Assembly (NCBI GenBank): GCA_029891345.1
Contig: CM057000.1
Coordinates: 129,679,338-129,743,337, forward strand
Direction: 5' to 3'
Length of the DNA: 64,000 nucleotides
Source: Dryococelus australis
Taxonomy: Eukaryota; Arthropoda; Insecta; Phasmatodea; Phasmatidae
The notes beneath the pieces are model-generated. The model was not told the DNA's origin. It searched no databases and was given only the letters and a program-made list of their open reading frames with translations. Made by a program: the position numbers and the translations under genes. Below are positions 1-12,743 of the stretch, piece by piece (position 1 is the stretch's first letter; every line of letters begins with the position of its first letter).

Positions 1-379
1 GTTCGTAAGGCTACCAGAGAACAGATTCGCCTTGTCTAGCTGGTACCCAGGACCCCGATGAAGTGCGAACCGCGGGTGACGAGGAAGAGGAGGGAAGGAG
101 ATGGAATATGACCCCCGTCACCTACACTTCCAAACTTCCACCGAAAACCTTCTGGGACCCAGGACCCGCCGGAGCACAAGAGGAGGGATTGATAAACCAA
201 CTTCCATGAAGGAGGAACCACAAGTACTTTGGAGAGTAGCATCTGTTAGGAAGCTGCCCTCCACCTCAACAGACTTCAGAAGCTGAGTGATCACCAATTT
301 CAGCCGCATGACCCCGATCGGATCTGAGCTGTTGTGGCAGAGTACCTTAGACAGGGAGCCCCGACGACGAAGACAACAA
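1..379. other. unrecognised sequence
   Basis: This is moderately GC-rich DNA with short overlapping ORFs on both strands and none that I recognise. It runs directly into the degenerate tandem repeat that follows and may belong to the same unidentified element. Confidence 0.3.
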
Positions 380-1110
380 CTCAGCCCAATCCAGGAGAAG
401 GATGAGGTCCGCCACGCCGACGAGGCAGGTGTGCGCCAAGAGCTGCTGCCCCAGATGTCCAACTTCGTTGCGTCCACCCAGAAGAACATGGCACACCACC
501 AGGACTCGATGCCGGATGGTAGCGAGGCCACCTTAGTACTGACTTCCAGCCGGGAGGTGGAACCCAGCCACACCGACGAGGCAGGGGTGCCCGAAGAGCC
601 TCTGTCTCAGACAGCCAACCCCGCTCCCCCCCCCCCAGAGGTGTGGTACCCTGTAGCATCTCGGGGACAGGTGGCCCCGAGACCATAGCCACCGATCCTG
701 CTCTCCGGGAGGAGGAGCATAGCCACCAAGCCAATGGATGAGAGGTGCCTGAAGAGCCCCTGCCCCAGATGGCGAAACCGCCCACATACACCCCGAAGGA
801 AGTAGGTACATCACCCAGACCTTGAAGCTGGATGGCAATGAGGTTACCGCAGCATGACCTCCTTAAAGAGAGGAAGTACCCACCAACACCGACGAGGCAG
901 GGGTGTCCAAAGAGCCCCTGCCTCAGACAGCCACCGCCACCACCTCGTCCACCCAGGAAGACGAGGCCACCCAAGAGGCCTCGATGCCGGACGGCTGCTA
1001 GATCCGCACGAGTTCTCCTTCAGTAAGAGATGATGTGCCAAGCAGTGCCAAGGAGGCAGGAAATACCGAAGAATCCCTGCATCCGACGGCGACCCAGACA
1101 CAGCCCATCC
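380..1110 (+). repeat. degenerate tandem repeat, about five units of 153-161 bp
   Basis: The phrase gacgaggcaggggtg, followed about 20 bases later by gagcccctgcctcaga, recurs at about 418, 579, 737, 892 and 1045. In the + frame the first copies read like DEAGVxxExLxQ, spread over a 133-codon ORF (287-688). Later copies carry stops and frame shifts. It could be a decayed repeat-containing protein of a mobile element. I do not recognise it. Confidence 0.55.
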
Positions 1111-4100
1111 ATTAGGATAGGGCCCATTATCATCCCCCGGTGCCTGGTGGCCCCGAGCTGGCCCTGCTGGAAACATAAACCCAGTCCAGCAGCCAACCCA
1201 TGAGATAAATTCCTCCCCCCCCCCCCCACTTCACTCCGCCAGCTGCAGCTACTCTCAGCCAGAACATTACCGTGAGTCATCATAGCGACCCACTTTCAAG
1301 TTCACATGGCCGTACTCACAGCATGCAGCCGTGAGGAAGCGAGGTCATCCATGCAAATCCAAGACTCCAATCAGAGACAGTCTGTTACAGGAGTGGATGA
1401 GTTGTCACTCAACAGTGATGGTGTACACACACCAGTATTAAAAAAGTTTTTAAATCTCTGTTTTCAGTGACAGTGACGTTAGTCAAACCCAGTAAGTGCC
1501 AATATAATACAGACTGTGTAATTCAGCAGAGTATAATAAAGTCATAGCTTATTAACGCAGTGACATATGCGAGTCAGTGCTACGTCAAATGCAAACAAAC
1601 CAGTTCAATTAACCCAGCAGCTGTAATAACGCCATAACAATGCAAGTATCCAGTGACATTGTATATAAGCCAGTTGTACTAAAAGTGCCAAAGTTAACAG
1701 CCATGATGAAATAGACATAATAGTTAGTAACAGTGGAAAACAAATTCTCCTAGTGAAGCACGAACTTGCTCATAGGTGAAGAATAAATTCAGGCGAATGA
1801 CTGTTTACTCAAGGAGTTTCTAACGAAAGCAGAATTAAATTGTTGTAAATACTTTGATGTTCTATTGTGTCTCTTTGAGGGTAGTATGTTTTTTGTTTAT
1901 TTAGGTGGTCTATAAGTCAATTGGTTAGTATTATTATTCATTAGGGTACTCATATTTGTAGCTATTAGGTAGATTAGTAGACCGAAGTAGGTAATGGAAT
2001 ATATAGAGCCAGCTGCAATATTAGAGCCTTGCCACACGTAAAATTACCTGATGTGCGACACATAGGAGGCTACAGAGCAGTGTCGCTTTCAAAATGCCTT
2101 CAGCACAATGGCAGGTAAATTAGTAGGATTCGCACACCCCCATGTGTGGAAATTGTACATACTACAGAGTCAAATTTTTGTTTTTGTGCCCGCCTGTTAA
2201 TTGGTTATTTTAGGAGGTATCTGTTGAATTATTGCTATTAATAAACTCAGCCCATGGGTGACCAGTGTGAGTGGTACAGTATTACATAACAAAATAAGGG
2301 ATGTGTGAAGTTACCCGACACCAGGCTATTATCGTGTAACAGCTGTCCTCTCCAGATGGTAAGAAGCTGTTAGCAGCCTGCTCACCTTTCCAGCCTACAT
2401 GCTTGACAGAGACAGCACTATGCAGCCACTCGATAAGACACACACCGCACGCCGCAACCCAGAGAGAGTGCTAGGAAGAGGAGCATTACAAAAGCCAACC
2501 CGACTTTCTTGCGAGTGACAGTTCTTCATCACTCTCACCGAATTTTTTTATTCTCGCCCAGATGAGTTTCCATTGCAACGGGAAAGGGAGGAAGGGTAAT
2601 TGACGTATGATGCTCTTTCAAAAGTTAATATAAACACTTTGCTTTATCTGCACATTGGATCCCGTAACCCAGGAGGGGTGTGAACCTCAACTTGCATCCA
2701 GAATCTACCAGCACGCCCCAAGATGCGGGGGCACTTATGGGTAAAGGCAACCAAGTTAGTTCACCTTATTATCAGGCTTCATGCCAACCCCTCTTGTGTG
2801 ATAGACGCCAGCCTAGCGCACCAGCTAAGCATAAGCTCACGCCACAGATACAACCCCGCATGACAGAGATGCATGTTTTCACTACTGACTGAGAGATGGC
2901 ACCAGAGATGGCAGCTCTGGCAATGTGAGGAGGAGCTAACCCCGAAACCCCCGCATCGCAGAGAGCCCCTGGGCAGGTGGAATATATGTCCGTTCACAAC
3001 CACAGAACAGCAGGCCATTCTCAGAAGCTCGTTCCACCACTTCCAGTGCTGGAGTTTTTTTCTAACACCAATGTCTTCGCGACCTACTAGAAGCTCTTCA
3101 ATACCTTCACCAGAAGCCCCCAAAGAAGTCAGCACCCCTTTTATACGTCCACTGCTCTTATGGTAGTGGTACCTGAGTCCCTTCTGGCCATCAACCATCG
3201 AGTTAGTTAGGGTTAGCCAGTATAATAGCTACCTAGCCGAATTTGCTTTATTAGTTCAGACCCAGGTCCCCTTCACCTGGTTTGCGTAGGTTAACTTCTA
3301 TTACAGTTCTTGGTAAATTATGAGTTGGTGTGAGTCACAGTGTTATTCTATTCCTCTCGGAATAAACATGTCTTTTATTAACTTCCGAGTTCTCATTGCT
3401 AAGCGTGACTGCAAATTCAACTTCCATAGACGTCAGCCCACCAGGGAAGAGCAGGATACAGCGGCATTCCTAACCTATTTTCCGAACCTTGTGTAGGGCT
3501 GTGGGATCCCTTAACAGGGTGCTTGTACATCAAAACAGTACACATCAGATGGCCACCCATACTGAGCACCTGGTGTGCAGTATGGTAGAACCCCAACCAT
3601 TGTCACAAACACAAGGTGGTTAATCTATCATACCAATCTATTCACTCAACCATAATGCTGAACTGCCTCCAGAAAGAGTGAGAGACTGGTCTGGAGGTCT
3701 GGCCCCTTTAGTTTACACCCATGTCGTTGTCGGGCTCTCGGGATGAACCAACAACACTGAACTGTTGTCGGTTAGAATACTTGGTTACGACTGGTTGGCT
3801 CGGCCTGGGCTTGACTCGACACTTTGTATGGTTACTTTGTCTCCTGCTCCTCTCATGCTTGGCCGACCGTAGAACCTTCCTACATGCCTTACAATTGTAG
3901 GAGTGGTATCAGGTTGTGTATTAGAAAGGCAGCTACCAACTCCAAATTTAACTTGGGCTGTAACCCAGCCCAACTGCACTTTGCAGCATAACCCCTGGAA
4001 ACGAGCTCAAGCCGCCCGACAGTTGGAGAGGCCTCACCTTCCAGCTCCCTCCCCCTTCTTATTTCAATCACCATTCAAGACCACCAGAGAATCACATCCC

Positions 4101-4539
4101 GTCGTCGACACCCTCCACCAAGGTCTCGACATACCACTGGATCTCGTAAATCCGTGGTGCCACCTCAGCCAAGCCAGCAGCCCTCCACAGGCCTCTACCT
4201 GCATCACCTGCTACAGCATCGCCTTCGCCCCAAGCCTGGGCATGAACTCCAGCAGGAGCCAATCCCACCTGAAGTAGAATCAGGAGCTCCCCCGGGCGAT
4301 GTCCATCAAATGTAAACCAGTTTCGGTGTGCAGGCCGGTAATACATAAGGACATTCGGCACACTCCAGACTTTGCACCAAGCTGCAAAACCATGTGCCCC
4401 AGGTGGTATACTGGCTGTGATCCGGTGAACAAACCATAAATCAATTTTGAAAGCCATGACATTTTGACAGTATGTCTCTGGCCGACACATCTAAAACTAG
4501 CCCTGGCGTGATTTCCCCATCAATCACAAATGTCACACG
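1111..4539. other. intergenic stretch, nothing identified
   Basis: This is mixed-composition DNA with C runs near 1,217-1,228 and scattered ORFs below 140 codons on both strands (for example + 3903-4277 and - 4092-4490). None shows a domain that I know. No long terminal repeats or target duplications were found by eye. Confidence 0.3.
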
Positions 4540-4905
4540 TCAAACATATGGTTGATACTGCTTCCCTTCTTAATAATTGCCTTTCAAAGCTAGGGGTTTC
4601 CTACAGTAGACAAGTTGGACATGTTAGTATGTGGATATAGTACACTGTTCATTTTTATATAGCCCCATAAGTAGGAATTGATGGAATTTAGATCAGGCAG
4701 TTGGGTGGGGCATGTAATTGATCCCCACATCCAATCTACTTTCTGGGCTAACTAGTGTCATGGTAATTGCTTGCTGTGTGGCTGAAATGGGCTGGAGCAT
4801 CATACTTCATGAACCATGTTGCTTGTCTGTGATGTAATGGAATATCTTTGAACAGGACTTGTTACTCTTTTTCCAGGGAGTTCCTGTATAAATGCCCGTT
4901 CAACT
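4540..4905 (-). pseudogene. C-terminal remnant of a DUF4817-type mariner/IS630 transposase
   Basis: Minus-strand translation of about 4,905-4,590 gives, with frame shifts and stops, YDAPAHFSH, followed by a degraded WIGxGGPxxWPxRSPD and then LPDLNSINSYLWGYIK. These match the HDGAPAHFSR and SPDLxPLDxxLWGYLK blocks that end the DDE domain of this insect transposase family. Upstream, DIPLHHRQATWF matches the block before the second catalytic Asp; the Asp itself is kept in YDAPAH. It is clearly dead. Confidence 0.7.
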
Positions 4906-5070
4906 ATACAGGTAACAAAAACAGACCCATAAATACAATACCCATAGTTTCATTCCCGGGCATTTAGTGTACAATGAGGTTAATTCAGAGACTGCATATT
5001 GGACATGAGTTCTTATTTGCCCTCTAGTGAGCTTTGTTAAAATTAATGATGCCATCTTTAGTGAATTTGG

Positions 5071-5350
5071 GACTGTGGTGGCTGAGCAGTTAGCTTTCAT
5101 GCCTCCCACCAAGGCGAATTGAGTCCAAGCCCCAGCTGGATCACTCCTGGATTTTCGCATGTGGGAATCGTGCTAGATGATGCTGCTGGTCGGCGGGATT
5201 TCTCGGGGATCTCTTGTTTCCCCTACCGTTTCATTCAGGCGTTGCTCCATACTCACCTGAATCACACTCATGGGCTCTCAAGACCTCGCTATTTAGAGCC
5301 GCCCAAATCTTTTCTATCATTCACTCTAGTGAAGTTCGACTCGTCTGTTC
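5071..5350 (+). mobile_element. tRNA-derived SINE, family 1
   Basis: It starts with a box A-like GTGGTGGCTGAGCAGTTAGC and continues with a weak box B. Then comes the family body, marked by gtgggaatcgtgctagatga and gctggtcggcgggatttctc. The end contains ctctcaagacctcgctattt and agagccgcccaaatc. The same blocks recur at 9236-9425 (-), 22114-22225 (-), 49531-49795 (+) and 57513-57680 (+). Confidence 0.7.
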
Positions 5351-5463
5351 AAAGTATGTGTTCTAAGAAGTGTGCATCGTCATCACATATATAACCCCCA
5401 TGAGCAGACACCTCGCATCTAGAGAACTCTTTCTCTCTCACACACACAAATATATAAATATAA

Positions 5464-5464
5464 A

Positions 5465-5539
<75 letters not shown>
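5464..5539. repeat. compound (TG)n(GA)n microsatellite
   Basis: About nine TG units run directly into about 28 GA units. The chance ORF across it translates as an RE repeat and is not a gene. A second CA/TA-rich tract lies at about 5678-5760. Confidence 0.95.
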
Positions 5540-5545
<6 letters not shown>

Positions 5546-6189
5546 TCTAGATGCGAGATGTCTACTCATGGTGGTTGCAAAATTAGTTCTAGCCCTACAA
5601 GGCAATTTAAAAGTTTTCCACTGTTATCGATTAAACCAGAATCCAATACACCGCCCTCCTCTTGGCACCGCACCTAGACACACACACACACACACATATA
5701 CATATATATTGTGTGTGGTTGTGTGAGAGAGAGTGTGCATGTGTGTATGTATATATGTGTGTATAGGATTGTAGTTCCTTAGCATATCCTCGTTTCCTTA
5801 ACCATTTTATAAACTTCCTGAGACAGGATTGTTCGACTGTGCCATAGTCCAGTAATTAAATATGAGTGTCACTCTGATGAACTTCAAGTCTCAGCTGGAA
5901 TTTCAAAATGTTTCATTGTAACAATAAATCCTGTGTTTACAATGGATGCCACAATGTGGCTCCATATAATAGTTTTCGACGGTAGGAACACTGGGGATTT
6001 TACACAGAGCTTGTGGAATTTTAGATGAATATGTTTTGCCATACAGAACTGTGGCAAGATTTGTAGCAGCATTCGAGCGTGGGAATGTAACAAGTGGCAA
6101 CATATCATGTACAAAACACACTTGTTCTTACTGATGCTGCTTGTGCTGTGCTCACCAAATGTTTACAAGAGAGAAGGCAGTGGTCACTG

Positions 6190-6975
6190 TTGGGTTTATA
6201 CGTAGCCTACATTATAGGTATTGACTAGACATCTGTCCAAGACGATCAGCATGTGTGCCAGATCGTTGCTAAATGGATGCCACACATGAATTGACTGAAA
6301 TGCAAAAGTCACAGGTTTTGAAACATGTCATGTGAAACTGTAACAGTTCCAACATGATGGGGAGAATCTCTTGAACAGAGTTACTGTCACTGATGAAACT
6401 TGAGCCAGGGTCTATGAATCCAAGCTAAAATTTAGCTGAATGGCAACATGTAACGTCGTGATGAAGGCACGGATTCCAACAATCAGTCTACAGTAAAGTC
6501 AATGGTGCAGTACTTTAAGTGTATGGCTACGGGGTGTGATTTTTCATCATTGTGTTTCATGTCAAAATACAAATGAAATAATCCACATTGTGCAGTTTGG
6601 GACGAATGTCCTGTATTGCTTGACAATGCAATCATCATCATCCTTCATGTTAATGCAACAGGCTATAAGACAGATTGTTTCATGAATATTTAGTGATGCT
6701 GGGGAAGGAAAGCAATGGAGTGCTCATTCATCAGCCATCCACTGGACCTTTAACATCGTGAATATGATTTCATGCCTAAACTGACAGAAACACTTTCAAA
6801 CACACAAAGAAATATCCGCCATAATGAGAACGCGAGATATAATGATTATAAAATGACCTCCATGGTTTTCCTCACTGTTAGCAGTAGGTCTTCAGCTAGA
6901 CTACTGAATGGCCACAATGTTTTAAGAAAAATTTTCTTGCTGAAAAATTGTTCCACTTGGACATCGCTTTAAAAT
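6190..6975 (+). pseudogene. decayed mariner (DD34D-type) transposase
   Basis: Frame-shifted + translation shows the mariner order: AKWMPHM, then VTVTDET (first catalytic Asp), VYESK, a SPRPKK-like block, WLRGVIFHHCV (about 6,520-6,560), and a block replacing LLHDNARPH at about 6,620. Then come a WEVLxHPPYSPDL-like stretch, EYDFMPKLTETL (about 6,760-6,795) and the FLLKNCSTW end near 6,960. Several stops and shifts break it. It lies in opposite orientation to the IS630-like remnant at 4,540. Confidence 0.65.
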
Positions 6976-7899
6976 GCCCACCTACACATAACATTAAAAA
7001 AAAAAAAACATTCCACATAAGATGACCGGTTTCAGGTTTCATTATCTGTTTATAATCTGAATTTTTAAAATTGAAAATTGTTGGAACATGTAATTTCAGA
7101 ATGATTAAATTTAGGTACTAAAACACTTGTGCAGTATATTTAAATTTATGAAGGGACGACCAGCACACTTTTCTCTCTCTAATATTACACACTAAAATGA
7201 TATGGTTAACGCTGAGAATCATAAGAGGCGAGTTGCCGATGTAAAAAGACTGCATGCTAGTTCACTGCCTTGTGCATAGAGGCGACGAGGCGTGTGGTGA
7301 GAGTACCTGGGTCGCTGGTACACATCCCGCGATTTTAGGCCTTGGACGAGGGAAATATTTCCAAACAGGCAGAACACTTAACATTGCTACTTCTGTGATG
7401 ACGGATAAAAGCAATGTAACTAAAAGTTCAAAGTGTATCCTTTGCCTAAAACACTTTAAATTCAATATTCCAACATCTCTCGCGAAATAGACATGACCAC
7501 AGTATTGTTTGGGTATGCAAATGATTAGCCATTAGGAAAGCGTTAAAACACAGATGTTCTCCCTTGTAGTTTATAATCCCCAGACATGTGGTAAATAGAG
7601 TGGGGCTCACAATATTTTTCATTTTGTTTGTTGGTTTAGTCGCAATAGGGGAAGACAGGCTCCAACGTCCTTGAAAGAAACTTTTCAGACGCATCTGTGA
7701 CCAAGGTGGCCTTGCTACTGACTCTTTGGAATGGGACCACCCATTACGCAAACACTGGCAAACCATGGTCCAACCTATAGTCTCTCTCTTGTAACACAAC
7801 GTTTGTGATATTTCCTCAGTTTCACATATTTGCTTCAAAATGCGTATCTGTATGTTGGTGACAGGGCAAAATGAAAAGAAACAACAGGAAAATTAAATA
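6976..7899. other. downstream flank of the lectin gene
   Basis: AT-rich intergenic sequence with an A12 run near 6,997. A 130-codon minus-strand ORF (7838-7446) resembles nothing that I know and has no coding-like composition. Confidence 0.35.
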
Positions 7900-8014
7900 T
7901 GAAAATATATTAATTTAATTAAATTATTAAGTACAAAAGTTACTTGACAAGCTACAGAGCAGGGAGATATTCACAGAAGGGCACGGGCGGGTGGGGGGAG
8001 GAGTAGGGGCGGGC
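7900..8014 (-). other. slf: probable 3' UTR of the lectin gene
   Basis: Downstream of the stop (lower coordinates) the sequence changes from GC-rich to very AT-rich near 7,930-7,890. I see no canonical AATAAA on the minus strand. Variant signals AATAAT (about 7,925-7,930) and AATATA (about 7,905-7,911) are candidates, so the 3' end is only approximate. Confidence 0.4.
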
Positions 8015-8173
8015 CTAGAGGCGGATGCTTGGGTTGCGCGAGCGCACGAAGTTGAGCAACTCGTCGCTGTCCTCGCAGACGAAGGGCTTCACGTGATGGC
8101 AGGCCACGTCGTGCCACTTGACGCCGTCGTTGTAGAAGTTGTTGAGGATGGCGAGGCACGACTCGTCGTTACC
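8015..8173 (-). CDS. slf: lectin gene exon 5, C-terminus and stop
   Basis: The acceptor TGTTGCAG is followed by 52 codons and TAG at 8017-8015. It contains Cys171 (DESCLAI), WHDVAC (185-190, Cys190) and Cys198 (PFVCED), the conserved end of a C-type lectin domain. A 19-residue tail follows and ends in SIRL. The GC content is much higher than in the neighbouring intron, as in the other coding exons. Confidence 0.88.
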   Translation of the reverse strand, partial: GNDESCLAILNNFYNDGVKWHDVACHHVKPFVCEDSDELLNFVRSRNPSIRL

Positions 8174-11100
8174 CTGCAACACACACCCGCCGCCATCAAC
8201 ACAGCTGCGCCCGGAGTCACTGCCTACATCTACTTACAACCCTACTACAGTTATCGGCAGACGTCTGGGCACGCGGGCTCCCGCGTGGACCGGCCTGTAG
8301 TTGAGCGGCAACATAACGGCCCGGCAGCATATGCACCGTTCCACAAACATCCTGTCTTCAGTCTTCGGTAACAGCGGTAAGGACGCACCGCCTGATGTTT
8401 GTGAGACAGCTGATATAGGCCATTCACGGTAAAGTAAGCAGACGTGCCCAGACGTCTGCCGGGAACATACATTCCTCCCTTCCCCTCTCCACCAGTCTGT
8501 CCGGATATAGTGTGTCACGGTGAAGGCCCGAGGTGGGTCGGGAAGTGTGTTCAGGGCTGAGCCCGACACGCCTACACTGTAAAAAAAAAAATCTGGTAAA
8601 CTTCCTCAACTGTAATGGAAGTTTTTAACCTGTACAGTGTATGGAAATATTACTACATGTCAGTCTGAAAATATGGGAATGTTTGGCATTGCTATTATAC
8701 AAGGTTGGAAACTTCCATACGCATTTGACTCTTTCCTGAGCAACTGTAGGAACGTTACCATACAGGTATTGGAAAATAATTTACCATTCACTCTTTGTCA
8801 CTGTACGTATACACTGATATTGAAAAATTACAAATAATTTATTAGAGTGTACGAGGGAAGGAAATTCGTACAAGGAGACGTGTATCACGGCAGAGAGGGA
8901 TTGGGAAGCCATTGCAACGACTGGAGCAATGATCACCGCCCCGAGTGTGTCTACAAACAAACCTATAACTAAGAAGGGGAAATGATCAATCTCTGTAGGC
9001 ACCGTCGAAACACTCCTGAGGGAAAAATGTAAACATTAATTGCATGCATAACACAAAACCCTACGGGGGAAATACTGATAATCATACTTTTTATAAGCGA
9101 GTTGTTAAGTACTGTTAGGATGGAGGCAGGATACGTAGTACAACGAGAACACTCAAGAGCCTTGCGCTTAGAGGTGATGGGGCGCTTGATGAGCGTGGCA
9201 GTGCCGCCCTTGTCGCTCCCGCACGCACTTCTCGGTCTCAAGGTAGGTGGGTTTCGAGAACCAACGGGGGTGAAGTGAGGTGATCACGGAGCAGCACCGG
9301 AGCGACCGACCAGCGGCGTCGTCCGGCACACGAGATTCCCACATGCGGAAACCCGGGAGCGGCACCGACAGGGAATCGAACCCGGTTCTCCCATGGCGGG
9401 AGCGAACCGACGGTATGATCAGTTTCGACACGTGTGAAGCAACACACCGGTTGCGTGCGCTCGGCGGCGGATGTGTCCGCCATTGTGGAAGTTGCGACAC
9501 CGCTCGCTCGGGCTATGTTCCAAATAGCCAGCACTCACGCCCACACTTCCTCCCTTGTGGAACTATCGTCACCCGCACTCTTCTAATTAATCGATACGGT
9601 CTGCAATCGATTGTTATTCTACATAAACAAAATTATATTTACTTACAGAAAAATCGATTTATGCATTAAAATTTACATATAAATTAACAATGGAGCGATT
9701 ATCAGGGAGGACGATGCGTATGATAGTAGGCCTAATGTATGAAGAAAGTCAGGTATAAATTTTATCTTCAATGAAAAGTTTGAGCTCGGAATTTTAGATC
9801 CGTTTATTCTAAAATTATGAATGAATACTTGGCCGAATGTATACATATATTTAATATTTACTGAAAATTCTTACGGTGAAAAAATACTTGTTCCTGTGCC
9901 ATTCCACTGTTTTCAACAACGAAATCTTGCTTTATAAAGTCGCAAATTGAAATGCGTGACCCAAAATAGGCCTATATATTTGTTTACGAAAGTCACACGG
10001 AGAATAATGAAACGAAGGCGGTTTTTATATTTTTTCCTGATGTTAGAAAACGAACAAAAATGATGGCGGTTGTTACGAGCACGAACAGAGCATGCATGAG
10101 CACACACTCGTATACGATCACTCGCTCTCGAAGAACATTCGGAACAGCACTCCCTGACGTCATTGCCAAGTGCGAGTGTGAGTGTGTGAGTGTGCACATT
10201 TCTTGCTTATTTGAGAGCGACGTGGCGCAGTGGTAACTCACTGGACTCACATACGGGAGGACACAAGTTCGATTCCCGGTCCAACCATCCTGATTTCTGT
10301 TATCCATGGTTTCCCGAAATCACTCCAGGAGAATGCTGGGGTGGGTCCCTGACAAAGGCTATGGCCCATTCCTTCCCCGATCCCCTCTTCCCTGTGCAAC
10401 TTGCACCATGTCTAATAACCTCGCTATCGACGAGCCATTAAGCCCAATTACCAGTGCCGTGTAGCGAATTTTTTTTTACAGGGTAGGCAATTTCTATTAA
10501 CAAACGTAACTTCCAACTTTGCTTACACTCCACATGTATTTACCATTTTATAATACCTAACATTAGTTATGAAAAACGGAAACGAAATGAATGCAGTAAT
10601 AATTAAACTGAGTATTATTTTGAGGGATATTACAAATTATAGGAAAACTCCCGTTTTCCCGAACACTTTCGCCCACTTTCCAAGGGAAAATGTAGAACTG
10701 GAGGAAGCAAACAGAACGATGCTTACTCTGCCGAAGGAACGCGGTCGAACATGTGGCGTGTTGTTGCTTGCGAGTTCGATTCATTGCTAGTTACACCCGT
10801 TTGTGGAAATAAATACTAGATGGCAGCACTATGCGTGTACAGTACGGGAGTTACGAAATCTCTGTTTCTCGAATCGGAAACGGGAAACTCAGAAATAAAT
10901 GTGTTTAAAGTTACGGCGAAAACTATAAAGGGTCAAACATTTCCTATATGCATAGTGTAAGCATTGCTTACCTTGCGTCTATGGAATATACGCCACTGCC
11001 CATTAATTACCTACTTACCTACCTCTTGCTATTTGGAACACGGCCGAAGTTTGCTCGCAGCGCGCTGGAGAGAAACGCTCGGCCATGTGCGGCCGTGAAA

Positions 11101-12690
11101 GCGCGGCGCACTCCTCGCAGCGAGTTCAAGTTTAAGGTGAACAACCTCCCACTGGTTTCCAGAACACGCCCGCTGCTGTTCGTGTGCCAAGTTCAATGCG
11201 ACGACGCTGCTCATTTACACTCCGGCGGGTGACGTCAGCTCTCCACAATGGGGAACCGGTTGCTTGTTTTACTTAGCGGCCGTTAGCTCGGCCGCGTAAA
11301 CCGCCGCGGTCACTTGCTAATGGGGTTGCCAATTTTTCAAATGTGTCATAAGGGACACTTCCGACAAGCGACACACATCTTCCCCTAAAGAAATCATAAA
11401 GTAAATTGTTATACAAGGTGATTCGCAATTAGACCGACAAACTTCGGGAGGTGATTCTTCAAGAAAAAGTAAAAAGGAAAACATATGCGACACTTTATAC
11501 ATAAACCGAATATTAAGGGAGGTATGAACCCTTAAAAAACGAGGTTTTAGACCGTATTTGTGCAAAATATCGGCAACGAAGTAATATACAATGACAACTC
11601 TCGGATCATTATTGTTGTTATCGGGACCTTCAACGTAAGAGCCAGTCAAACAAGGGAATAAGTTAGTGCCCCACGTGTATTGCAGTCAGTAAGGAAAGAA
11701 ATTTTGCAAATGTGTGCACGGGACGTTGAAATCTAACACGCTGTCCAACATTTTCGCGATAAATCACCAGCTCCGAAGTCTGTTCACTGTAAACTGAGCA
11801 CTTTTGACAACCTCGCTAAATATCTACTGGCATGCACATTATGCATTCTTTCACCATACGTAAAATTAACATTACTACGGGCCTGATCACCAAGCGTCGT
11901 TTAAGTGAAATTACGAAGTTGTTGTTAAAACTAAATATTTTACAAATTTGTTTAGTCTTACACTTCGTGTTTTTCAACGAAACTATTAAACGGACGTCCG
12001 ACGTACTGATCTACGAAAAGAACACGCACACCGGAAGAGGGCTACTGAGCACTTGTCGCGCACACTGGAAACACAATTTCGGAACACTCCAAAATGGCTA
12101 AAAACTGATTTTTTCGAAACGCTGTATCTCAAGGCATACGCGTCAGATACGTGCAAAATTACTCAAGGGCCCCGCGTTGAGTATTCCCACAGACTTTCCA
12201 GCAATACAATAACAGGGTCGCCGCTGAAATTCCCATAGGTACACGCGGTGCGACGAGAACACTGCGCGCCAGTTCAGAGCCTTGCGCTTAGCGGCGATAG
12301 CGTACTTGATGCTCGTTGCAGTGTCGCCCTTATCGCTCCCGCGCTTCTTAATCTCAAACGCGGAAAAAAACTTCTAGTTAGGCGGGAACCTTAAGGGGGT
12401 TGGACTCCAAAAAACTAATAATTTTATTTTTGTACCAAACATAGTCCAACTTGTACGCACTGTATTTGATGACATTTTCCTAGAAAAAAAAAACCCCCAT
12501 TTTAAAGGTTATATTTTTTGAATTAATTTGATGTCAAATTTAAATTTTTCTGTTTTTTTTTTTTCTGCAGCCAGAATAGCAAATACTAACTAAGGTGTAC
12601 AAAATGAAAACATTTACAAAGTAAACTAATGCCATTGGTAACCACGTGTCATATTGTCATCACGAGAAAATAAACCACACACACACACAC

Positions 12691-12743
<53 letters not shown>

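Noticed and set aside
5468..5677. ORF with a long RE repeat
   Set aside because: It is only the translation of the GA microsatellite.
10215..10290. Possible functional tRNA gene
   Set aside because: The A and B boxes are good, but the acceptor stem does not close convincingly and a SINE-like tail continues directly, so it is called a tRNA-derived SINE.
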